Of a DNA stretch of 64,000 bases, positions 46,257 through 55,847 are shown piece by piece. The notes under the pieces are model-generated. The model searched no databases, had not been told where the DNA came from, and was given only the letters and a program-made list of their open reading frames with translations. The stretch's first letter is position 1, and the number at the start of each line of letters is the position of its first letter. The DNA comes from Helianthus annuus (lineage: Eukaryota; Streptophyta; Magnoliopsida; Asterales; Asteraceae): contig NC_035448.2 of the NCBI RefSeq assembly GCF_002127325.2, positions 85,208,087 through 85,272,086 on the forward strand, written 5' to 3'. The position numbers and the translations under genes were made by a program.

Positions 46257-47484
46257 AAACTAAGCTAATTCGGGTCAGAACTGAAAGTCAAAGCAAAAGT
46301 CAAATTTTGCGCATTTCGGTTGAGAACCGAGCCTAAACTCAGAACTGTCGGGTTGAACATGCCTAGACATGTTAAATTAATATTTACCAAGTTATTGAAG
46401 TGACAAAACTGATTTTATAGCTTCTATATTATTAGTTATGAATTTTATTTAAAAATGACCCGTTTGACTTTTATTTTAATTATTTTAACCCGACAATTAA
46501 CTAAGTAAACATGATAATTAGGAGGTGCCCTTTTGAGGGATTATTACCTACCTAATTACGATCACGTAGCCATGTTCGTTGCGAACGATGGCTTGACCGT
46601 TTATGGTCTAGCTAAAAGTCAAAGCGTTTATCATAAACGCTTGACTTTTCGGCTTTTTAAGTCAAATAAAATATACTAGTCACGGAAGGGCACTTACATA
46701 TGGTCCTTAGGACTGAAAATAACTCAGAGAAGGTTCCATAATATCCAGAATCCTCAATATTGAGAGATAGGAAGAATGAAAGTGCAAGTGAGAATGAGAA
46801 TTCTTGGCCCTTAAATAGTTTTCATGATCCTTCAAGATCTTGCCAAGTGTTTAAAGGTGCTATGGGATCTTTACAGGTGTAAACCAGCTTACTAAATCAA
46901 TATAACATTCCATTGTTTCATAAAAATGGTTTTGTGTGAGAGTAGAAAACAATTAAACATCAAAACCATCAAAAAATTGAATCTGGCTGCTGTTTGGGTA
47001 GCTCGCGGCCCGCGTAGGCCTTGGGCCTAGCGGTCGCGGCCCGCCAGCGAGGTCTGGCCCAAAAATAAGTTTGGCAGCATGTGCAGTTTTGGTCCCTGTG
47101 TCTTATATCGCACATATTAACAACTTTAACAGCAGATGATACTGTTTTAGATGGCCCGATAAGGTGCAGCCCAACGGGTTCTCGGCTCATGACTCACACC
47201 AGGTTCAGAATAAAGTTTGAGTTTATGGCAGGAAAGGTCCTTTTTAGTTTTTTATGCACAAACAACTTTCCAAATTTGACGTCTTTGGTACATTATGTTA
47301 AAATTCTTATGAAATGTTATAATATGGTAGAAAATTTCTAATGGCCAACCTTACGCGCATTCGGTAGTACGACCAAGCATAGCAGAGTTTCCGGTTTAAT
47401 CAAAAGGCCTCTCAAAGGCGTAGTTTCGCTAGTCGTCGCTTTTAGTCCCTTAATCGCACAAAGTAGCGCGTAATATTTTTTAAC
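46257..47484 (-). repeat. E1 5' LTR, piece 3 with TATA region and GC cassette
   Basis: It starts with the Gypsy B target duplicate AAACT (46257-46261) and ends with TTAAC (47480-47484), duplicated by Gypsy C. On the minus strand there is a TATA-like CTATTTAAGGGCC near 46807-46817, a GTAAGT donor-like site near 46697, and a GC-rich cassette (46995-47065) with gctcgcggcccgc and gtcgcggcccgcc as a pair. Two short frames in it have no known domain. The order GC cassette, TATA, GTAAGT is the same as in the other big LTRs. Confidence 0.72.
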
Positions 47485-48773
47485 TGTCACACCCCCAAAA
47501 TCCACCCGCAGAGTACCACCGCCTGGAGGCATGACATGACCAGGATCAAGCCACCAGTCATATCGAACATAATAAGTAATAATAAACGTAAGTGTATATC
47601 AACCCACAATATGAAAGGTGTTCAAGTGACATAGTTGAAGTAGCGGAAGCATAGCATAAAATCCAATGTAATTATTAAGTTTTCAACTATCATAAGTGTT
47701 TAACAAAACGTCCACGATCCTTGTCCACAACGACTGTGCCTCCCGTGCAAGCTCCAGGTATACCTAAGGTCCTGCAAGGCATGTAACAGAGAGTCAACAA
47801 CTAGTTGAGCAAGTTCACAGTAAGTAAGTTCGTAATAGTAAGTCCGTTGCATCACCATGCGTTATTAACTAAGTCAATTATATGTTCATTTAGTGGGGGC
47901 TTCCCATGTATGCATGTACTACTAGTGGGGGCTTCCCATGCTTATTTTTACTAGACTATTTGTAACCATTAGTGTTCTTCTTAACCTGAGAACAGGGGTA
48001 CGTACGAAGTTTACGTAGGCTTTACGTATGTGCCCTTCTTTACCCGAGGACAGTGGTACGCGTGGGGTTTACGTAGGTTTTACGTAAGTGTCCTTCCTAA
48101 CCCAGAAGACAGTAGCATATGTGAGTTTACGTAGGTTTTATGTAAGTGCCCTTTCGTAACTTGAGGACAGTGGTAAGTACTTGTTTACGTAGGGTTTACG
48201 TAAGTGCCCTGCTTATCCCGAGGACGATGGTAGATAGTCTAGTAGCCGTGTAAGTACGAGTAACTGTTCAATCCCATTATTCAACCCATTCCCAACCCAC
48301 CGGGAATCCCATGCCTTGGTAAGAGTGTGAACTCACCTTGGTTTGCTCGGCAGATACACAGAAAGGTCAAGTTTAGCTGCTAGTGGTCAACCACGTCCGA
48401 TTGAAGGAGAGAGGGCAAGAATTGATCCGAACACCACAAACTTCGATGGAGAGGATGTTTGGCTGCCGTCGGGTTCGTGAGAGAGAGAAAACACTAGGGT
48501 TTGTGTGTATGAAGTGTATTGGTAAAGTGTGAGATGGTTACTAACACCCTAGGTGTTATGCGTATATGGTGAGTGGGCCGAACCCTCACTTGGGCTGCCC
48601 TTGATCCGTGTACAAGAAGTAAGGCCCGAATGGGCTTGTGCGATCGGGTTTATGTTGTGCGGTTGGGTTCGAATACATAATAACACATAACATAGCATAC
48701 ATTCATTAATCGTAATAGTTCACATAATCACATAGCGTTACACAAAGACAGGTTCGAAATACGAGTTGTCACA
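47485..48773 (-). repeat. 3' LTR of Gypsy C (1289 bp)
   Basis: Plus strand starts TGTCACACCCCC and ends GTTGTCACA. On the minus strand a donor-like GTGAGT (48336) and an acceptor-like TTGCAG (ending 47772) flank an array of four ~60 bp units (47965-48240) with gtttacgtaggttttacgtaagtg. Confidence 0.92.
47965..48240. repeat. Four ~60 bp units with gtttacgtaggttttacgta in LTR C
   Basis: Each unit has (a/g)acag(t/g)ggtacg, then gtttacgtagg-tttacgtaagtg and a cccttc tail. The same array is in the other LTR at 54349-54624. It takes the place of the cttcgcacac array of Gypsy A. Confidence 0.8.
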
Positions 48774-48791
48774 TTATCCCCAACTTAAAAG

Positions 48792-48810
48792 AAATTTCGT
48801 CCCGAAATTT
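48792..48810 (-). promoter_or_regulatory. Palindrome upstream of the Gypsy C 3' LTR
   Basis: aaatttcgtcccgaaattt, the same dyad as in Gypsy B and the gag-only element. Between it and the LTR is the complement of a purine-rich tract (48774-48789). A second partial dyad lies at 48888-48906. Confidence 0.7.
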
Positions 48811-48835
48811 GGTACGTACTCACTGAGAAAGCTAG

Positions 48836-51606
48836 TTAAGTTGCATGGTTTTCCTGTGGTGTCACATCCTCCCCCTGTTGATCTGGAATTTCGTCCCGAA
48901 ATTCCGTGGTAGCTTCGGCCTCAGTAGTGGTTGTACTGTTCGCGAACAATTGGGGGTACTTCTGTTTCATTTGATCTTCTCGTTCCCAGGTGAACTCTGG
49001 GCCACGACGGGAGTTCCAACGAACTCGTACAAGAGGGATTCTCGTGTTCTTGAGGAACTTAACATCCCGGTCCGTGATTTCAACTGGTTCCTCGATGAAA
49101 TGTAACTGTTCGTCGATAGTGAGCTCCTTCAAAGGAACTATGAGGGTCTCATCTGACAGACACTTCTTCAGATTCGACACGTGAAAGACGTTGTGAACTG
49201 CACCGAGTTCTGCTGGTAGGTTTAGTTTGTAGGCCACTTTGCCTATTCTTTCTATGATCTCGAATGGTCCGACATACCGCGGATTGAGTTTGCCCCTTTT
49301 GCCAAAACGAACCACACCCTTCCAGGGTGAGACTTTGAGTAGCACTCGATCCCCAACTTGGAACTCGAGTGGTTTCCTGCGCTTATCAGCGTAACTTTTC
49401 TGACGGTCACGAGCAGCCGCCATGCGTTGCCGTATCTGTGCAATCCGTTCAGTAGCATCAACTACCATTTCCGGACATGTGATTTGACTATCTCCCACCT
49501 CTGCCCAACAGAGAGGTGACCGGCATTTACGTCCGTACAATGCCTCGAATGGAGCGGCTTGGATGCTGGTATGGTAACTGTTATTGTACGAAAACTCCAC
49601 TAAGGGAAGATGCTTTTCCCAGCTGTTGCCGAAATCAATGACACATGCCCGAAGCATGTCTTCTAGGGTTTGAATCGTGCGCTCAGACTGTCCATCCGTC
49701 TGAGGGTGATATGCTGTGCTCATGTCTAGTCGAGAGCCAAAAGATTTGTGCATTACTTGCCACAGTTCTAAAGTAAATCGTGCATCACGATCCGAAATAA
49801 TAGAGGTGGGCACCCCGTGCCTCGAGACCACTTCCTTCAAGTAGATGTCTGCTAATGTGGAGAACTTGTCCGTTTCTTTGATTGCCAAGAAATGAGCAGA
49901 CTTTGTGAGTCGATCCACGATCACCCAAATAGTATCGTTCCCACGCTGGGATCTAGGCAGGCCAGTAACGAAGTCCATGGAAATTTCCTCCCATTTCCAT
50001 TGTGGTATCTTGGGTTGCTGAAGTAGGCCTGATGGTTTCTGGTATTCCGCCTTGACTCTCGCACAAGTCAAGCACTTGCTAACGTAGGTTGCTATGTGGG
50101 CCTTCATGCTAGGCCACCAGTATGTAGTTCTGAGATCGTGGTACATTTTATCCGAACCTGGATGTACTGAGTAGCGAGACTTATGTGCTTCATCCATCAC
50201 AAGCTCTCGTAAACCGCCATATAGTGGGACCCAAATACGCCCCGTTACATAGTAGACACCGTCTTCCTTCTGTTCTAATTGTTGCCTTGAGCTACGTAAG
50301 GCTTCAGCCCTTACGTTTTCTGGTTTCAATGCTTCTACCTGAGCATCGCGTATCTGTGCAGGAAGACCAAACTGAATAGTAAGCTGTAGTGCTCGCACGC
50401 GTCTAGGTAGAGTGTCCTTTCGACTGAGAGCGTCAGCCACAACGTTGGCTTTGCCTGGATGGTACTTGATGGCACATTCATAATCGTTAAGTAGTTCAAC
50501 CCATCGACGTTGGCGCATGTTCAATTCCTTCTGCTTGAAGATATGCTCGAGACTCCTGTGATCGGTGTAGATGGTGCACTTGGTACCGTACAGGTAGTGT
50601 CGCCATATCTTAAGTGCAAAAACAACAGCTCCTAGCTCTAAATCATGCATCGTGTAGTTCCGTTCGTGAACCTTGAGTTGGCGCGAAGCGTATGCAATAA
50701 CTTTATCCCGTTGCATCAATACACAACCAAGCCCCTGTATCGATGCGTCACAATAGACCACAAAATCGTCCGTGCCCTCTGGCAATGAGAGAATAGGTGC
50801 GCTGCAGAGCCTATCCTTTAGGTGTTGGAAAGCTGTTTCCTGAGTATTGCCCCAACGGTAGGTGACACCCTTCTGCGTCAGTAGCGTAAGCGGCTGTGCA
50901 ATCTTTGAGAAATCTTTAATGAATCGTCTGTAATAACCTGCCAAACCCAAGAATTGGCGTATTTCCGTTGGTGTACGTGGTGCAGGCCAGTTCCTGATCG
51001 AATCTACTTTGGATGGATCAACATGGATCCCATCCTTGTTTACCAGATGGCCTAGAAAGTGGACTTCACGAAGCCAGAAGTCACATTTTGAAAACTTGGT
51101 GTACAGTTGTTCCTTTCGAAGGAGTTCCAAGATAAGTCGTAGATGCTGCTCGTGTTCCTCCTGACTCTTGGAGTAGATCAGGATATCGTCAATGAAAACA
51201 ATCACATCAGGTAGGGTTTGCACACCCTGTTCATAAGATCCATAAAGACTGCCGGTGCGTTTGTCAACCCGAATGGCATGACAAGAAACTCGTAGTGGCC
51301 GTAACGGGTTCTGAAAGCTGTTTTGGAGACGTCCTCATCCCGGACTCTCAGCTGATGATAACCTGACCTCAGGTCTATCTTGGAGTAGTAGCTCGACCCT
51401 TGCAACTGGTCAAATAAATCATCGATACATGGAAGAGGGTAGCGGTTCTTCACTGTCACCTTGTTCAGTTCACGGTAATCAATGCACATCTTGAAGGTAC
51501 CGTCCTTCTTTTTCACAAATAATACTAGAGCTCCCCAGGGCGAAGAGCTAGGTCGAATAAATCCCTTATCCAAGAGTTCTTGTAGCTGTCTCGATAGTTC
51601 TTCCAA
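48836..51606 (-). pseudogene. pol: pol of Gypsy C: RT, RNase H, integrase, with one 7 bp deletion
   Basis: RT N-terminal part (51606-51202) runs from [19 protein letters not shown] to [13 protein letters not shown] 7 bp deletion near 51208-51215, relative to Gypsy A, shifts the frame just before the catalytic FIDDIL. The downstream frame 51223-48836 (795 codons) is open through RNase H ([13 protein letters not shown]), the IN zinc region, IN core (MDFVT, a second Asp in [21 protein letters not shown]) and the [17 protein letters not shown] tail. It lacks the two stops that Gypsy A has in this region, so lesions in the two copies are independent. Confidence 0.9.
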
Positions 51607-52496
51607 TTCTGATGGAGCTAAGCGATACGGTGCACGTGCTATTGGTGCTGCTCCTGGTGCTAGCTCGATTTGAAACTCGACCTAGCGATGAGGCGGTAGA
51701 CCAGGTAAATCTTCAGGGAACACCTGAGGGAAGTCGCGTACATTGGAATATCTTCCAATTTCTTTTCTTTTGCTGATGCATCGGTAACAAATGCCAGAAT
51801 GGCAGTGTGGCCCATACGCAAACACTTCAGGGCCTTTAGAAAGGAGATGATGCCAACCACTGCACCACTCTTGTCGCCTTGAACTTCGAGGGGTTCTTTA
51901 CCAGAACGGGGAATACGAACTATCTTCTCCTTACATAGGATCTCCGCGTGCTGTTGGGATAACCAGTCCATTCCAATGACGATGTCGAAACTACCCAAAT
52001 CTACGGGAATGAGATCGATCGAGAAGGTCTGACCAGCGTGGATAAGATTACAACCTTGAACTATGTGTGTGGCCTCTAGACTTTTACCGTTAGCTAACTC
52101 TACGACATGCTTGGTGTTTAAGGGAGTTGGTGCACGTTTTAACATTTGGCTAACTTTCAGTGACATATAACTTGTATCCGCACCCAAATCAAACAAAACA
52201 GTAACATAAAAGTCGTCAAGAAGAAACTTACCCATAACTACGTTGGGATCATTCCTGGCATCACCCTGCCCTAGCACAAATGCACGGCCCCTAGCGTCGT
52301 TGCCAATGTTGTTTCCACCATTGTGGTTACCATTGCCCTGATTGTTGTTGTTGTTGCGATTCTGGTTTAACTGGGGGCAATCCCGCTTGAAATGGCCTTC
52401 AGCACCACACTGAAAGCATCCCCTGTTGCCTCGTTGTTGCTGCTGCTGGTGGTTTTGAGGAGCTGGTGGTTGTTGTTGGTACTGATTCGCAGGTCA
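51607..52496 (-). pseudogene. gag C-terminus and protease of Gypsy C
   Basis: This part starts after a TGA (52496-52494) that replaces CGA of Gypsy A. It has the zinc knuckle [14 protein letters not shown], intact here, then FLLDDFYVTVLFDLGADTSYMS. In this protease motif the usual Ser or Thr after the catalytic Asp is Leu (DLGA), which would be expected to inactivate the enzyme. A one-base deletion near 51741 and a TAG at 51684-51682 (CAG in Gypsy A) break the link to RT. Confidence 0.85.
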
Positions 52497-53563
52497 TGGG
52501 CTCCTACAATCCTTGGCCTCATGACCCATCTTGAGACACCTCTGACAGCGTCCCTTATTGCACTGGCCGTTGTGGTGTCTGTTGCAATTGTTGCACCTTG
52601 GGTGATTTCCTTGATACCTTCTCTGCCCGCGACTACCAGAAGACTGCTGACTGGGACTCTGGTAGTGGTCAGTCTTTTGCTGCTGAACCTGAGACTGAAC
52701 TGAAGCTGAACCTTTGCTGGAATCCCCATCCCATTTCCGCTTGTTGTCACTAGGAGTAGCAGGAGTAGTAGAAGTGGTAGCGGTAGTAGTTGCACTGATA
52801 CGTTTTTGCAGTTTGTTCTGTTCCACTGCCTGATCTGTGAGGCAATGAGCAAGATGCTGAATGTCTTGGATATTGTCAAGGTTAGCCGATGTCACATGGC
52901 TCTGAATCTCTGATGCTAAACCCTTGAGGTACAACTCAATGCGCTTGATTGGAGGGTCCACCATGGTTGGACACAAGATGGCCAGTTCGTTTGACCGTTT
53001 CGTATAAGCTTCGATTTCCAACCCCGTCATTTTCAGATGATAAAGCTCCATCTCCAACTTGTGGATGTCATCACGCGTGCAGTATTCTCGCTTGATTAGT
53101 TCCTTAAAATCGTTCCAAGGGGTGGCGTTAGCAGCTGCCAGCCCTAGAATCTGAACTTGCGCGTTCCACCAAGTTAGCGCAATTCCTTCCAAAGTACCAG
53201 TGGCGTATTTCACCCTGCGAGCCTCAGGGCATTCACACATCTCAAATACTGACTCGAGCTTCTCAAACCAATGGAGGAGTCCCACTGCTCCTTCAGTGCC
53301 ACTAAACGTGCTTGGACGACAGTCCATGAAGTTCTTGAAAGTGCAAACAGGTTGCTGTACAGGTTGACCTATTGTATACGAATAGGACAAAGTTAAACAC
53401 AAGAGCTGGTTTAGGAGTGTAGGATCTAAAGATCCTAGTGTGAGTTATGACTACAGGATACACCTCCTGCTTGTGCGGCTGCAAGTGCCGCAGCAACTTG
53501 TTCGTTAGTGAGAGCCGTCAACTGTGCTTGCGTCATGTTAATACGTCCAGACATGATCTTCAT
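52494..53563 (-). pseudogene. gag: gag of Gypsy C with the 95 bp intron-like interruption
   Basis: Exon 1 (53563-53464) reads MKIMSGRINMTQAQL...AAAQAGG. The GT-AG block is 53463-53369 (95 bp), and exon 2 continues QPVQQPVCTFKNFMDCRPSTFSGTEGAVGLLHWF without frameshift to the TGA at 52496-52494. The ALTWWNAQVQ motif and a first zinc-knuckle region (CQRCLKMGHEAKDC) are present. The interruption has the same length, position, phase and borders as in Gypsy A. Confidence 0.85.
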
Positions 53564-53853
53564 AGCAAAAGTAACATAAGTGAGAGAGAGGTTCGCGAAA
53601 AGTGCGATGACAGAGGGGAGTAAGCACAAAAGGTTCTCAAGCAATAATGTTATGTGTATCTAAGCATACCCTAAGCAAAGTTCTATGTGATCTAGCAAGC
53701 AGGCAATATAAACATAAACCATATTACCTAGAATGTTGAGTCTTGCACGTGGAGCGAGGCGTCGTTGTGGATCGTTGAGCACTGTTCTGGTTATAGTCCG
53801 GTTTTAATAAAAACATTTTCCCCTTATTAAAACCAAGTTCTCTATAACCAATG

Positions 53854-53865
53854 GCTCTGATACCA
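53854..53865 (-). promoter_or_regulatory. Primer binding site of Gypsy C
   Basis: The plus strand has gctctgatacca, the complement of TGGTATCAGAGC, three bases from the LTR edge at 53869. Confidence 0.9.
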
Positions 53866-53868
53866 ATC

Positions 53869-55157
53869 TGTCACACCCCCAAAATCCACCCGCGGAGTAC
53901 CACCGCCTGGAGGCGTGACATGACCAGGATCAAGCCACCAATCATATCGAACATAATAAGTAATAATAAACATAAGTGTATATCAACCCACAATATGAAA
54001 GGTGTTCAAGTGACATAGTTTAAGTAGTGGAAGCATAGCATAAAATCCAATGTAATTATTAAGTTTTCAACTGTCATAAGTGTTTAACAAAACATCCATG
54101 ATCCTTGTCCACAATGACTGTGCCTCCCGTGCAAGCTCCATGTATACCTAAGGTCCTGCAAGGCATGTAACAGAGAGTCAACAACTAGTTGAGCGAGTTC
54201 ACAGTAAGTAAGTTCGTAATAGTAAGTCCGTTGCATCACCATGTGTTATTAACTAAGTCAATTGTATGTTCATTTAGTGGGGGCTTCCCATGTATGCATG
54301 TACTACTAGTGGGGGCTTCCCATGCTTATTTTTACTAGACTATTTGTAACCATTAGTGTTCTTCTTAACCTGAGAACAGGGGTACGTACGAAGTTTACGT
54401 AGGCTTTACGTATGTGCCCTTCTTTACCCGAGGACAGTGGTACGCGTGGGGTTTACGTAGGTTTTACGTAAGTGTCCTTCCTAACCCAGAAGACAGTAGC
54501 ATATGTGAGTTTACGTAGGTTTTATGTAAGTGCCCTTTCGTAACTTGAGGACAGTGGTAAGTACTTGTTTACGTAGGGTTTACGTAAGTGCCCTGCTTAT
54601 CCCGAGGACGATGGTAGATAGTCTAGTAGCCGTGTAAGTACGAGTAACTGTTCAATCCCATTATTCAACCCATTCCCAACCCACCGGGAATCCCATGCCT
54701 TGGTAAGAGTGTGAACTCACCTTGGTTTGCTCGGCAGATACACAGAAAGGTCAAGTTTAGCTGCTAGTGGTCAACCACGTCCGATTGAAGGAGAGAGGGC
54801 AAGAATTGATCCGAACACCACAAACTTCGATGGAGAGGATGTTTGGCTGCCGTCGGGTTCGTGAGAGAGAGAGAGCACTAGGGTTTGTGTGTATGAAGTG
54901 TATTGGTAAAGTGTGAGATGGTTACTAACACCCTAGGTGTTATGCGTATATGGTGAGTGGGCCGAACCCTCACTTGGGCTGCCCTTGATACGTGTACAAG
55001 GAGTAAGGCCCGAATGGGCTTGTGCGATCGGGTTTATGTTGTGCGGTTGGGTTCGAATACATAATAACACATAACATAGCATACATTCATTAATCGTAAT
55101 AGTTCACATAATCACATAGCGTTACACAAAGACAGGTTCGAAATACGAGTTGTCACA
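53869..55157 (-). repeat. 5' LTR of Gypsy C (1289 bp)
   Basis: Same ends and length as 47485-48773. Of about 18 differences, roughly 14 are in the 370 bases nearest the PBS, two in the purine microsatellite near 54866 and two near 54990; the middle is essentially identical. Confidence 0.92.
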
Positions 55158-55847
55158 TTAACGATATCTAAGCCTTCCGTGGCCCATATTGAGTATTCCC
55201 AAGCATGTGTTTAAATATTCTGACGCTCCTGTTCGCTTAAATGGTCACCCAAAGGCGTAGATTTAAAAGTTGACGCTTTTGGTCCCTCTAACACGCAAAC
55301 TTGCGCGTATTATCATTTTATTGCGTCAAAGCCCTAGGTGGCCCATAATAGGCATTCTCAAGAGTATGATTGCACTTCATAATACTTCGGGTTCGTTAAA
55401 AGGTCATTCAGAGGTATAATTAAATATATTGACGCTTTTAACCCCTTTAACTTGCAAAGTTGCGTGTAACGTCACTTATTGGCATAAAAGCCTTAGACGG
55501 CCAATATTGCGCATTCCCGTGAGTATAATCACACATCATGAAGCTCTCGGTTTGTTAAAAGGTCACTCAGAGGTAAGAATTAACATGTTGACGCTTTTGA
55601 CCCTTCGACGCGCAAACTTTCAAATAATTATGCAAACGGCTCCTCTCGACCAACAAGTGGCTCATTTGTAAATACGAATTCCGTGTAATGTCATTCAGAG
55701 GCTTAGTTTAAGCATGTTGACACTTTTAGTCATTTCGCATTCAAAGTTTTTGATTTTTCGCAAATTAGTCCCTCATAGTCAACGTTTGACTTTACTAGGG
55801 TTTAGTACACGTGTCAACACATCATTGGACGTGATTTTTACAAGGTG
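55158..55847 (-). repeat. E1 5' LTR, piece 4 (U3 end)
   Basis: It starts with the Gypsy C target duplicate TTAAC and ends at TGTTACA (55841-55847), i.e. TGTAACACC when read on the minus strand. It carries three or four copies of a ~120 bp block: ttgacgcttttggtccctctaacacgcaaa(c/g)ttgcgcgta, then aaagcc-ta-ggtggccca. The next base starts Copia gag codons, so the LTR edge is fixed independently. Confidence 0.75.

Larger units (their letters stand above)
47485..55157 (-). mobile_element. Gypsy C: Ty3-Gypsy element of the Gypsy A family, minus strand
   Basis: 7673 bp with equal LTRs of 1289 bp (47485-48773 and 53869-55157), PBS complement at 53854-53865, gag-pol on the minus strand 53563-48836. 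Target duplicate TTAAC is at 47480-47484 and 55158-55162. Coding sequence is close to Gypsy A throughout, but the LTR middle is different. The two LTRs differ at about 18 sites by eye, unevenly placed. Confidence 0.93.
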
